A stretch of DNA of 64,000 nucleotides from contig NZ_CP066831.1 of assembly GCF_016598615.1 (NCBI RefSeq), positions 6,944,001 through 7,008,000 on the forward strand. Direction: 5' to 3'. Shown here piece by piece: positions 35,697 through 44,177 of the stretch. The notes beneath the pieces were generated by a model. The model did not search any database. It worked only from the letters and a program-made list of their open reading frames with translations, and had not been told where the DNA came from. The number at the start of each line of letters is the position of its first letter. The stretch's first letter is position 1. The stretch is from Streptomyces liliifuscus (GTDB lineage Bacteria; Actinomycetota; Actinomycetes; Streptomycetales; Streptomycetaceae). The position numbers and the translations under genes are program-made.

Positions 35697-35732
35697 GCCG
35701 GCCTTGGACTGCCTTTCGGCGCCAAGGCCGGC
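35697..35732 (+). terminator. Hairpin between chpD and chpA
   Basis: GCCGGCCTTGG (35697-35707) pairs with CCAAGGCCGGC (35722-35732), followed by TTTCCC. It ends 34 bp before the chpA TTG start and could terminate chpD or attenuate read-through into chpA. Confidence 0.75.
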
Positions 35733-35766
35733 TTTCCCACTTCTACCAGCAGAGAAGACAACGAGA

Positions 35767-37196
35767 TTGCGACAGACCCTGAGCAGGGGAATGGTCGTGG
35801 CCGCCGCCGCGACGAGCTTCATGTCCCTGTACACCCCCCAGGCGTTCGCCGACACGAACGCGAACGGGGTCGCAGCGGACTCGCCCGGCCTGCTGTCCGG
35901 CAACAGCGTGCAGGCGCCGGTGAACGTCCCGGTCAACGCGTGCGGCAACTCCGTGGACGCCGCGGCCGGCCTCAACCCGACGTTCGGCAACTCCTGCGGC
36001 AGCGCCCCGGGCACGGGCAAGCACAGAAAGCCGGACACACCCAGGCATGCGGCTCAGTCCGGCTACGGCTCGGACGACCGTTACGGCTCCGACTACGGCT
36101 CGGACTACGGCCATGGCTCCGATGACGGTCATGGCTCGGACTTCGGCTACGGCTACGGCCCGGATCACGGCTATGGCTCGGACGATGGTTACGGCTCCGG
36201 TTACCAGGACTCGGGCCGCCACGGTTCCGGGCACCACGGCGGTCCCGGGCACGGTGGTGGTTCCGGTCACCACGGCGGTGGTTCCTCCACGCATGGCGGG
36301 ACGCACAACTCGCCCGGCGTCGCCTCGGGCAACAACGCGCACGTGCTGGTGGACGTTCCGGTGAACGCGTGCGGCAACACCGTGGACGTGGTCGCCCTGC
36401 TGAACCCGGCGTTCGGCAACAAGTGCGCACACCACAGCGGTCCGAAGGGCCATGGCCCGCGTGACAACGGCCCGCAGGGCCACGGCCCGCAGAGCCACGG
36501 CCCGCACAACAACGGCCCGCACAACGACGGTCCGCAGGGCCATGGCCCGCAGCACGACGGCCCGCAGGGTCATGGTCCCGGGGGCTACGGCGACGACACC
36601 CCGCCGACCAGGCCCCCGAGCACGCCACCGGCCGCACCACCTGCCGAGCCCCCGACCGCGCCTCCCATCAAGCCCCCGACCACGCCGCCTACGAAGCCGC
36701 CGAGCACTCCGCCCACTTCCGCGCCGCCCACTTCGGCGCCGCCTGCTTCCACGCCTCCCACCACCACGCCGCCGACGGCCACCCCGCCGACAACGGCGCC
36801 CCCACCACCCCGCCACCGACCAGTACTCCGCCTGTCACGGCCCCGCCGACGACTGCGCCTCCCACCGCCGCACCACCGACCAGGACCCCACCTGTCACCA
36901 CCCCGCCCGCGACGACCCCACCTGTCACGACTCCGCCGGTGAGCGTGCCGCCGACCACGACTCCTCGGGTCACGACTCCTCCGGCCGCAACCCCTCCGGC
37001 AGCCGTGCCGCCTGCCGTGACTCCTTCGGCGAGTGTGCCGTCCGCCGCGACCCCTCCGGGGCCGGGGGCCGGGGCGCCGCAGTTGGCGCAGACCGGCAGT
37101 GACGGGCTGCTCGCGGCCTCGGCTCTGAGTGCGGGGCTGCTGGTCGGTGGAGCGGTGCTGTACCGACGAAGCCGGGTCGCGTCCCGTCAGTGGTGA
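35767..37196 (+). pseudogene. chpA: Long cell-wall chaplin with apparent frameshift
   Basis: Starts at TTG 35767 (RQTLSRG, as in ChpA/B) with a signal peptide ending AFADT. Two chaplin domains follow: SPGLLSGNSVQAPVNVPVNACGN...GNSC, then SPGVASGNNAHVLVDVPVNACGN...GNKC. They are separated by a Gly-Tyr-Ser-Asp repeat tract and followed by GHGPQ repeats and a Pro/Thr wall-spanning tract. At the C-run 36799-36803 the frame shifts by one base: the unshifted frame ends at 36942 in Arg-rich nonsense, while the other frame continues PTTTP repeats to the sorting signal LAQTG, a hydrophobic helix and RRSRVASRQW, stopping at 37196. One missing C would explain it: real mutation, slippage site or sequencing error. 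Confidence 0.8.
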
Positions 37197-37202
37197 CGCG
37201 TC

Positions 37203-37231
37203 GGGTGCCGGACGCCTCGCGCCCGGCACCC
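37203..37231. terminator. Bidirectional hairpin after chpA
   Basis: GGGTGCCGG (37203-37211) pairs with CCGGCACCC (37223-37231) between convergent chpA and the flavoprotein gene. Confidence 0.8.
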
Positions 37232-37237
37232 GCACGG

Positions 37238-38497
37238 TCAGTGACCCGCCGCCCCGAGCACCCCGCGCCGCTCCCGGGCGCCGGGCACGGGCACCCGGGC
37301 CGGCCCCGTACGCAGCCGGCGCCGCACCCCTCGTACGAGGGTCCGGGCAGTGAACGAGGCGCCGTGCACGAAGCGCATGGCGGGGCCGAAGCCGGAGGCC
37401 GTGACCAGGCCCGCCAGGAAGAGGCCGGGGCAGGAGGACTCGAACTCCCGCCCTACGCAAGGGGATCCGTCGGGTGACGCGGCCAGGGTCCCGCGTACGT
37501 CCTCTGGCAGCAGGTCCAGGCGGTCGCGGGTCGCCCTGAACCCCGTTGCCGCGATGACGTGTTCGGTGTCCAGGGAGGTCAACTCGCCGGAGCGGGACAG
37601 CGTTTCGAGGCGTACGGCGCCCTGGGCCGGGTAGGCCGCCGCGACCTCCTGGCCCAGCAGCAGCTCGACGGCCGGTTCGACCCGGTCGCGGATCCACCAG
37701 GCGCCCGCGGGGCCCAGTGCCGTGGCGGCGACCCGGGTGCGGGTGGCCTCGGGGAGGGCGCGGAAGGTGTCGGGGCGTTCGGCGTAGAACCAGTTGCGCC
37801 AGCCGCAGCCCAGGCCGCTGTGCGGGGCGCGGGCCGACTGCCACCAGGGGCGGTCCCAGGGCGGGGGCACGTCGTTCCACCGGAGTCCGCCGGCGCGGGC
37901 GATCACCCGGACGCGGGTGCCCTGTTCGGCGAGCAGGGCGGCCGTCTCCAGGGCCGCCTGGCCGCCGCCGATGACCGTCACGTCCTTGCCGCGGAAACGG
38001 TCGAGGTCGCCGTGGTCGCTGCTGTGCGAGACATGCTCGGGGCCCAACTCATCGTAAACAGCGGGTACTTCGGTGAAGGGCAGGACGCCGACCGCCAGGG
38101 CGACCGTTCGCGCGCGGACGCTCCTGCCGTCCTCCAGGACCGCCTCGAAGCCGCCGAGGCAGGGGTGGATCCCGGTCACCATGCGCTCGTCGACCTCGGG
38201 GACCGCGTGCCGCGCGAACCACAGTCCGTACGAGGCGAACATCTCGACCGGGACGGGCTCCCCGTGCCGGGCCCGTACGCCCTGTTCCGCGCAGTAGGTG
38301 TCCAGGCGCAGACGGCCCTCGGGGTCAGAGAGGTTGGACGCCCACGGCTCCGACTTGAGGAACATGCCGCGGGGCATGTGGTCGCGCCAGGACGCCATCG
38401 GCCGGCCGAACACGCGCAGGCTCAGGCCGGCCGCCGCGGCGTGGGAGGCGATGGACAGACCGTAGGGACCGGCCCCCACCACCAGCAGGTCGTACAT
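37238..38497 (-). CDS. FAD/NAD(P)-binding flavoprotein monooxygenase-like protein
   Basis: 419 residues with two dinucleotide-binding motifs: VVGAGPYGLSIASHAA at the N-terminus (FAD) and VIGGGQAALETAALLAEQG near 170 (NAD(P)H). ATGFRATRDRL occurs near the C-terminus, as in lysine/ornithine N-monooxygenase and thioredoxin-reductase-like oxidoreductases. Its start codon overlaps the stop of the ATP-grasp gene (TGATG), so the pair is translationally coupled and probably acts in one pathway. The substrate is unknown. Confidence 0.85.
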   Translation of the reverse strand: MYDLLVVGAGPYGLSIASHAAAAGLSLRVFGRPMASWRDHMPRGMFLKSEPWASNLSDPEGRLRLDTYCAEQGVRARHGEPVPVEMFASYGLWFARHAVPEVDERMVTGIHPCLGGFEAVLEDGRSVRARTVALAVGVLPFTEVPAVYDELGPEHVSHSSDHGDLDRFRGKDVTVIGGGQAALETAALLAEQGTRVRVIARAGGLRWNDVPPPWDRPWWQSARAPHSGLGCGWRNWFYAERPDTFRALPEATRTRVAATALGPAGAWWIRDRVEPAVELLLGQEVAAAYPAQGAVRLETLSRSGELTSLDTEHVIAATGFRATRDRLDLLPEDVRGTLAASPDGSPCVGREFESSCPGLFLAGLVTASGFGPAMRFVHGASFTARTLVRGVRRRLRTGPARVPVPGARERRGVLGAAGH

Positions 38498-39759
38498 CAG
38501 TAACTGCTCGCTTTCTCGTCGTCGGACAGGGGGTTGGCGTCGCGGCGGGCCGTCTGCCGGACGATCCGGGCGTCGGCTGCCGGTGCGGCCGGGGTCCGGC
38601 GGGCGCGGTGCAGCACGCGGCGGCCCACATGGCGGGACCACAGCGTCCACAGGGCGGCGCCGGGCGCGAGGTCGTCCCGGGCGTGCCAGGCCCGCTCGGT
38701 GCCGGAGCCGAGCGCGGCGAGCGGCGCGTAGTTCTCCGCCACGAAGGTGCGGCCGGGCAGCGGGGCGGGCGGCGGCAGCGGACGGTGGGTCAGATCCAGG
38801 TGCAGCGCGCGCACCACGTCGAGCCCCGACCCGTCCGCGAAGAGCCGGAACTGGGCGCCGGGCCGCGGATTGAAGTCGAGCAGGTGGTACGCGCCCGTGG
38901 TGTGTTCGCGGCGGAAGTCCAGGTCGAAGATGCCGCGGTAGCCGAGCGCCGACACGAGCCGTTCCGCCAGCACCTGCACGGTGGGGTTCGGGGTCCAGCG
39001 GCCCACCGCGGTCAGTCCGGCCCCGCGCGGCCAGGCGCGCAGCTTGCGGCCCGGGCCGCCGCCGCACACCGCCCCGGACCGGTCCGCGTACCCGTGGAAG
39101 AACCAGTCCTGGTCGGGTGCCGGTGGCAGGAACGCCTGGAGGAGCAGCCTGCTGCCCGCCTCCTCGGCGCGGCGGCACAGCGTGTTGGCCTCCTGCGCCG
39201 AGCGCAGGACCGCCGTGCTGCGCAGGTCCGTACCCGTGGGCAGCAGCCAGGGGCGGCTCCACTTCGCGACCACGGGGAGCCCGAGCCGCCGGACGGCCGC
39301 GGTCGCCTGTGCCGGGGTGTCGGGCACGAGTGTCGGCGGGTGCGGGATGTCCGCGGCCTCGCACAGGGCGGCCAGTTCCGCCTTGTCCGCAACGCGTTCG
39401 GCGAGACCGGCGGGGGAGAGGGGAAGCAGATAGCGGGGCGCGAGAGCGTCCCGCATCCGGTCCACCGCGACCGCGCTCGCGTCATCCATTGGGATCAGTA
39501 CGGCGGGACGGGACACCCGGGCCGCCACTCGGCGCAACGCCAGCGCGATGTCGGCGGGTGAGGCGTCGGGTGCGGGCGGCGGATGCATGCGGTGGACAAA
39601 GCGCGATCTGCGCACCGGACTTCCGGTGGAATCGGCGACCACGTGAACGTCGATTCCGGCCCGGCCGAGGGAGCGTACGGCTCCCAGCGTTCCGTGGTGA
39701 AAGGGATTCCGGTCGATTCGCAGAAGTACGGCGGGAACACGGGTGTCGAAGGGCGACAT
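38497..39759 (-). CDS. ATP-grasp carboxylate-amine ligase-like protein
   Basis: 420 residues. A preATP-grasp domain (VPAVLLRIDRNPFHHGTLGAVRSLGRAGIDVHVV) is followed by an ATP-grasp fold with LGLPVVAKWSRPW near 165 and the Mg-binding FDLDFRRE and LLDFNPRPGAQF near 300. Such enzymes join a carboxylate to an amine or similar through an acyl phosphate. The ATG at 39759 lies 9 nt after AAGGA; an ATG six bases upstream is possible. It is divergent from the secreted GH26-like gene and coupled to the flavoprotein gene, hinting at amino-acid decoration of a surface polymer (inference). Confidence 0.82.
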   Translation of the reverse strand: MSPFDTRVPAVLLRIDRNPFHHGTLGAVRSLGRAGIDVHVVADSTGSPVRRSRFVHRMHPPPAPDASPADIALALRRVAARVSRPAVLIPMDDASAVAVDRMRDALAPRYLLPLSPAGLAERVADKAELAALCEAADIPHPPTLVPDTPAQATAAVRRLGLPVVAKWSRPWLLPTGTDLRSTAVLRSAQEANTLCRRAEEAGSRLLLQAFLPPAPDQDWFFHGYADRSGAVCGGGPGRKLRAWPRGAGLTAVGRWTPNPTVQVLAERLVSALGYRGIFDLDFRREHTTGAYHLLDFNPRPGAQFRLFADGSGLDVVRALHLDLTHRPLPPPAPLPGRTFVAENYAPLAALGSGTERAWHARDDLAPGAALWTLWSRHVGRRVLHRARRTPAAPAADARIVRQTARRDANPLSDDEKASSY

Positions 39760-39915
39760 GGGCATATTTCCTTGAGGTCTCTTCTGTTGTCTCTTCTGAT
39801 GTCTCACTCGTGCGGGTGATCCGGGATTTCCCCGGTTGCCCGGCCCGGTTGGCGCATTGCACATTTATGTGACTGGGTGTCAGTGGACGGTGGAAAAGGA
39901 GCGCGAGGAGCGGAC

Positions 39916-41214
39916 ATGGCCCCACTGCAACGGACCCGAACCAGACGGCTGGCTTATGCCACCGCCGCACTCACCGCCGGACTCGTCGCGTCGGCCGCCC
40001 TCGCCTCGGGGCCGGGGTACGCCGTGGGCGCGGGGGTGGGGGATCCGCCGGCTCCGACGCCGACCGCTCCCTCCGCCGTCGTCGCACCCGTGGCACCGGC
40101 GGGGCCTCTCACCCCGGCGGCGACCGCGACGACGGCCCCGACCGCGACGCCCTCGAAGGCGGCCGGAGGCCCCGCCTTCGGCGCCTACCTGGACTACGGC
40201 CCCCGTGGCGTGGCCCGGATCGCCGAGCTCAGCCGCTGGCTGGGCGGCGCCGACCTGCGCGTGGCGCACACGTATCTGCCCGGCGACCGCTGGAGCAACA
40301 TCGAGGGCCTGCCCGGCTTCCTGGACACCTGGGCGGACTGGCGGGCGGACGAGGACGACCGGCTCTTCGTCCTCAACGTCCCCATGCTGGAGCGCAACGA
40401 GGAGAACGTCTCGGACGCGGAGGTCCGCTTCCAGCTGCGCCGCGGCGCGGCCGGGGACTTCGACCACCACTTCCGCCGGCTCGCCGAGCGGCTGGTCGAC
40501 CTGGAGGCGCCCGACACCGTCATCGTGCTCGGCTGGGAAATGAACGGCATGACGTACACCCATCGCTGCGGGCCCGACCCGGAGGCCTGGAAGAAGTACT
40601 GGAAGAGAATCGTCACCACCATGCGGGCGGTGCCGGGGCAGAAATTCCGGTTCGACTTCGCGCCGAACCGCGGCCGGGACGCCATTCCCTGGACCCAGTG
40701 CTATCCGGGCGACGACACGGTCGACATCATCGGCATGGATTCGTACGACCAGCCGCGGGGCCAGTCATTCGACGAGGCCGTGTCGGAGCCCTACGGACTT
40801 CAGGCGCACGTCGACTTCGCGAAGGCCCACGGAAAGCCGATTTCCTATCCGGAGTGGGGGCTCTTCCGCAACGGCGACAACCCGACGTACATGAGGCGCA
40901 TGCTCGCGTGGATGGACGAGCACAAGCCGCTGTACAACACGCTCACCGACTACTGCCCGCACGGCGTGTGGCAGTGCAGGGACAACCCCAAGGCGTCCGA
41001 GATCTACCGGGCGGCGCTCTTCGGCCGCACCGACACGACACCGCTGCCCAAGCCCACCGACCCGGCGCCGAAGCCGACCGCACCGACCCCGGTGCCCAAG
41101 CCGACGCCGCTGAACCCGCCGAACTGCTCGCCGCTGGAGCTGGGCGACTGGGTCGAGTACTGGCTCGGCGGGAAGCTCTGCCTGCGCTTCGACTGGTGGT
41201 CGCGCCACCGCTGA
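39916..41214 (+). CDS. Secreted glycoside hydrolase, GH26-like
   Basis: 432 residues. A signal peptide (basic start, LAYATAALTAGLVASAALA) and a Pro/Thr/Ala linker precede a (beta/alpha)8 domain from about residue 85. The likely acid/base is E208 in LGWEMNG and the nucleophile E313 in YPEWGL, the spacing of GH26 mannanase-type enzymes. A Pro-rich linker and a short C-terminal module with two Cys (NCSPLELGDWVEYW, GKLCLRFDWW) follow. The ATG at 39916 follows GAGGAG. It sits at the end of the exopolysaccharide operon on the other strand and may trim that polymer. Confidence 0.82.
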   Translation: MAPLQRTRTRRLAYATAALTAGLVASAALASGPGYAVGAGVGDPPAPTPTAPSAVVAPVAPAGPLTPAATATTAPTATPSKAAGGPAFGAYLDYGPRGVARIAELSRWLGGADLRVAHTYLPGDRWSNIEGLPGFLDTWADWRADEDDRLFVLNVPMLERNEENVSDAEVRFQLRRGAAGDFDHHFRRLAERLVDLEAPDTVIVLGWEMNGMTYTHRCGPDPEAWKKYWKRIVTTMRAVPGQKFRFDFAPNRGRDAIPWTQCYPGDDTVDIIGMDSYDQPRGQSFDEAVSEPYGLQAHVDFAKAHGKPISYPEWGLFRNGDNPTYMRRMLAWMDEHKPLYNTLTDYCPHGVWQCRDNPKASEIYRAALFGRTDTTPLPKPTDPAPKPTAPTPVPKPTPLNPPNCSPLELGDWVEYWLGGKLCLRFDWWSRHR

Positions 41215-41233
41215 GCGGGCGACCGCCGACGGG

Positions 41234-41271
41234 GCGGTGGCGGCGGGTCGGTCACGGCCTGCCGCCACCGC
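41234..41271. terminator. Hairpin between the convergent GH26-like gene and exopolysaccharide operon
   Basis: GCGGTGGCGGCGGG (41234-41247) pairs closely with CCTGCCGCCACCGC (41258-41271). It overlaps the last codons of the minus-strand acyltransferase gene. Confidence 0.65.
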
Positions 41272-42394
41272 GTTCCCTCCAGCCGTGGAAGCGGTCGAGC
41301 AGTTCCTTGCCCCGGCTGCGGGCGGCCACGTCACAGACGGCCGCCGACATCAGCGGGGCCGTCCGCCGCCGGGCGAGCAGGAAGCGCTGGTTGACGACGG
41401 GCTGGGGCCGCCAGTGGTGCTTGTAGGGCTCGTTGCCCCGCAGCAGGCTCAGCACCCGGCGCCCGCCCGCCTCGGTGTGCTGGGCACAGGCGTGCAGCAG
41501 CATCGTCGCCACGTCCGCCTTCCGCTCGCGCAGCTGCGGATGCGCGCCGTACAGATAGCCGCCCGCCAACTGCCGTGACAGCAGCGTCAGATCGACCGCC
41601 ATCACGGTGTCGCCCAGCCGGAACTCGGTCACCACCGCGTCCCCGGCGTCGACCATCGGCCCCACCGACCGGACCAGATGCTCGGCGAACCGCTCCTGCA
41701 GATGCTCGGTGGTCACCTTGCGGCCCTGCCACTGGAGCCGGTGCAGTTCCAGGAGCCGGCGCAGGGCCGCGCCCACCTCGTCGGGGCGCACGGCACGCCG
41801 CTCGACACCCAGCGAGGTGAGTTTGCGCAGCTTGGCGCGGACCCGCTGCTGGGCCTTGGCCGTCGCGAGCCGTCCGATCAGATCGTCCATCGACGCGCCG
41901 GGCAGCTCCAGACACAGCGAGTCCCGTACGCGCCGACGCGGCCCGCGCCAGCTCGCGTAGACCCGCTCCACCGCGCCGCCGGGCCGTACCTCGCGGAAGT
42001 CGATCAGCGCGGTGCGCGCGGCGGTGGCGAGCCCCTCGGCGAGGCCGGCGGCCGCCAGGTCGGCCCGCTCGCCGTCCTCGATGAGCACATCCCCGAAGTC
42101 GGAGATCGACCCGCCGAGCGGCACCAGGGCCGGCCACGGCTGCCGTACGAGCATCAGCGGGGCGGCGGCGACCAGCTCACCGCCCTCGCGGACGAGAACG
42201 AGCCGCAGCCGCCCGGGTCTTCCGTACGAGAGCCACCAGGAGTGCAGCCAGGCATGGCTCTGGAACGGGGTCGCCGCGCCGCACCGCCGGTACAGCCGCC
42301 CCCACTCCTCCGCGAGGCGGCCGAACTCCCGCTCGTCCGTGCACAGTTCGGTCCGTGCCGCGCCGGTCGCGGCACCGGTCACCGTGCTGTTCAC
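41252..42394 (-). CDS. FemAB/GNAT-type acyltransferase of the exopolysaccharide operon
   Basis: 380 residues resembling the CelD/BcsL and FemAB-like GNAT acyltransferases of polysaccharide clusters. An N-terminal segment with ATPFQSHAWLHSWWLSYGRPGRLRLVLVREGGELVAAAPL is followed by a helical insertion rich in Arg/Lys and the C-terminal GGYLYGAHPQLRERKADVATMLLHACAQH and LLRGNEPYKHHWRPQP. It probably transfers an acyl or aminoacyl group to the sugar repeat. The GTG start overlaps the preceding gene by 4 bp. It is the last gene of the operon. Confidence 0.8.
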   Translation of the reverse strand: MNSTVTGAATGAARTELCTDEREFGRLAEEWGRLYRRCGAATPFQSHAWLHSWWLSYGRPGRLRLVLVREGGELVAAAPLMLVRQPWPALVPLGGSISDFGDVLIEDGERADLAAAGLAEGLATAARTALIDFREVRPGGAVERVYASWRGPRRRVRDSLCLELPGASMDDLIGRLATAKAQQRVRAKLRKLTSLGVERRAVRPDEVGAALRRLLELHRLQWQGRKVTTEHLQERFAEHLVRSVGPMVDAGDAVVTEFRLGDTVMAVDLTLLSRQLAGGYLYGAHPQLRERKADVATMLLHACAQHTEAGGRRVLSLLRGNEPYKHHWRPQPVVNQRFLLARRRTAPLMSAAVCDVAARSRGKELLDRFHGWRERGGGRP

Positions 42395-43047
42395 AGCTGC
42401 CCGTGGACATCGGCGGCGGTGGCGGGCCCCGGTACCGACGGGGTGGGCGGGACGTCCGAGGACCGGCGCGGCCGGACCAGCAGCACCAGCCCGCCGAGCA
42501 GACCGCCCGCGCTCGCGCCGACCAGCCCGGTCACCGTCGAGGACGCCGACGACGCCTCGGTGGGCTTCATCGCGCGGGAGAACTGCAGCAGCTCCACATG
42601 GGTGCTGTCCTCGGCGGAGTTCGCGTGCCGGGTCAGCGAGCGCGACACGGCGTTGGCCATGTCCGCGGCCAGGTCGGGGCGCGCGGAGGTGGCGGTCACG
42701 GCGACCATCGGGGCGTCCGGCGAGGTCGCCGTCCGCACGCTCTCGCGCAGCGTCGACACCGGTACGCCCGCCCACACCTGGGCGTCCCCGAGCACCGCGA
42801 GCTGGGTGGCGACCCGGCCGTACGCCTGGGCGAAGCCGAGCGCCGCCGTCGGGTCCGACTGCTCGGTCGGGACGGCGATGACGTAACTCGTGGCGGAGTA
42901 CTGCGGTGTCTTCAGCTCGCCGTACGCGCCGCCGAGCAGGCCGCCGAGGGCGGCGCCCGCGGCCAGCAGGGACCAGGGCGGAAGCCCCTTGGCGCGGACA
43001 AGTGCCGTCACCGGCCGGCCGGTTGTACGAGTGGGGTTTTCGGTCAT
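42391..43047 (-). CDS. Wzz/YveK-like polysaccharide chain-length regulator
   Basis: 218 residues with two membrane helices (SLLAAGAALGGLLGGAYG near 26-43 and TVTGLVGASAGGLLGGLVLLVRP near 170-192) enclosing an extracytoplasmic domain that starts KTPQYSATSYVIAV, the classic Wzz layout. There is no fused tyrosine kinase. It sets polymer length together with Wzy. Both ends overlap neighbours by 4 bp. Confidence 0.85.
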   Translation of the reverse strand: MTENPTRTTGRPVTALVRAKGLPPWSLLAAGAALGGLLGGAYGELKTPQYSATSYVIAVPTEQSDPTAALGFAQAYGRVATQLAVLGDAQVWAGVPVSTLRESVRTATSPDAPMVAVTATSARPDLAADMANAVSRSLTRHANSAEDSTHVELLQFSRAMKPTEASSASSTVTGLVGASAGGLLGGLVLLVRPRRSSDVPPTPSVPGPATAADVHGQL

Positions 43048-44177
43048 GCGGAACTCACTCCCAGAGTTGCGGCCGTGTAGATGTCCATGAGCCGGTCGGC
43101 ACTGCGGGCGATGCTGTAGTGGTGGGCCGCCTCGGGCGCGGAGCGCGGCCCCGGGCCCTGGGCGCGGACCTGCCGCAGGGCCCGTACGAACGAGTCCGCG
43201 CCGCCCTGGACGCGCCGGGCGAACGGGGCCGCGCCGGGCGGCAGGTCGTCGACGGCCGGGCAGGAGACGTAGAGCACGGGCAGCCCCGCAGCGAGGGCCT
43301 CCACGACGGCGAGTCCGAAGGCCTCCTCCGCGCAGGGCGAGGCGAGCGTGTCCATGGCTCCTATCAGGGAGGGCAGATCGAGACCCGAACCGCCTTGTGA
43401 GGCATCGGTGTTGGGGCGCTCGCCGGTGAACAGCACCCGGTCGGCGACACCCGCGGCCTGTGCCGTGCGCCGCAGGACGTTCTCCTCCGGGCCGCCGCCG
43501 ACCAGCAACAGCCAGACGTCGTCGGGGAGTTCGGCCAGCGCCCGGACGAGCACCTCGAATCGCTTGGTGGCCGTCAGACGTCCGACACCCCCGACGACGT
43601 ACGCGCCCTGCGGCAGCCCGAGCCGCCGCCGGGTGCTCTCGCGCCGGGCCGCGTCGAAGCGGAAGCGCGCCACGTCGATGCCGTTCGGTACGACCTCGAT
43701 GCGCGGCCCGGGCACGCCCCAGCGGCGCAGGCGCTCGGCGACCGTGGGCGAGACGGCGACCGTCGCGCGCCCCAGGCGCTCGCTGGCCAGGTAGAGCCCG
43801 CGGACGCCCGCGGTGAGCCGCCTGCCCTCCATCTGCGAGTCGCCCAGCGAGTGCTCGGTGGCAACGACGGCCCGCACACCCGCCAGGCGCGCGGCGATCC
43901 TGCCGTAGACGCAGGCCCGGTAGAGATGCGTGTGGACGACGTCGTAGCGGCCGCCGCGGATCTCGCGCACGAGACGCGGCAGCGCCGAAAGGTCCCGGTT
44001 GCCGTGCATGCCGAGGTGCATGACGCGTACGCCGTCCGCGGTGAGGTCCTCGGCCACCGCGCCCGGGTTGGTGAGGGTCACCACGTCGCAGTCGACCGGC
44101 AGGTGGCGGACCAGGAGGCGCAGTTGCTGCTCGGCCCCGCCCACCCCGAGACCGGTGATGACGTGCAGGGCCTTCAC
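43044..44177 (-). CDS. GT4-family glycosyltransferase
   Basis: 377-residue GT-B fold enzyme. N-terminal HVITGLGVGGAEQQLRLL and DVVHTHLYRACVYGRIAARLAGV, and the C-terminal nucleotide-sugar site SPCAEEAFGLAVVEALAAGLPV with the EX7E pattern, are clear. It adds a sugar to the lipid-linked repeat at the cytoplasmic face. The GTG at 44177 overlaps the deacetylase stop by 4 bp. Confidence 0.92.
   Translation of the reverse strand: MKALHVITGLGVGGAEQQLRLLVRHLPVDCDVVTLTNPGAVAEDLTADGVRVMHLGMHGNRDLSALPRLVREIRGGRYDVVHTHLYRACVYGRIAARLAGVRAVVATEHSLGDSQMEGRRLTAGVRGLYLASERLGRATVAVSPTVAERLRRWGVPGPRIEVVPNGIDVARFRFDAARRESTRRRLGLPQGAYVVGGVGRLTATKRFEVLVRALAELPDDVWLLLVGGGPEENVLRRTAQAAGVADRVLFTGERPNTDASQGGSGLDLPSLIGAMDTLASPCAEEAFGLAVVEALAAGLPVLYVSCPAVDDLPPGAAPFARRVQGGADSFVRALRQVRAQGPGPRSAPEAAHHYSIARSADRLMDIYTAATLGVSSA

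Noticed and set aside
36047..36640. Thr/Arg-rich frames within the chaplin repeat tract, and the tract as a CRISPR-like array
   Set aside because: The repeats are in-frame codon repeats of the long chaplin (Gly-Tyr-Ser-Asp and Gly-His-Pro-Gln), without constant repeat length or unique spacers.
37238..39364. A single 708-residue protein covering both the flavoprotein and part of the ATP-grasp region
   Set aside because: The first 289 residues are an out-of-frame shadow of the ATP-grasp gene; the flavoprotein begins at 38497 with its FAD motif, and the ATP-grasp gene has its own intact frame.
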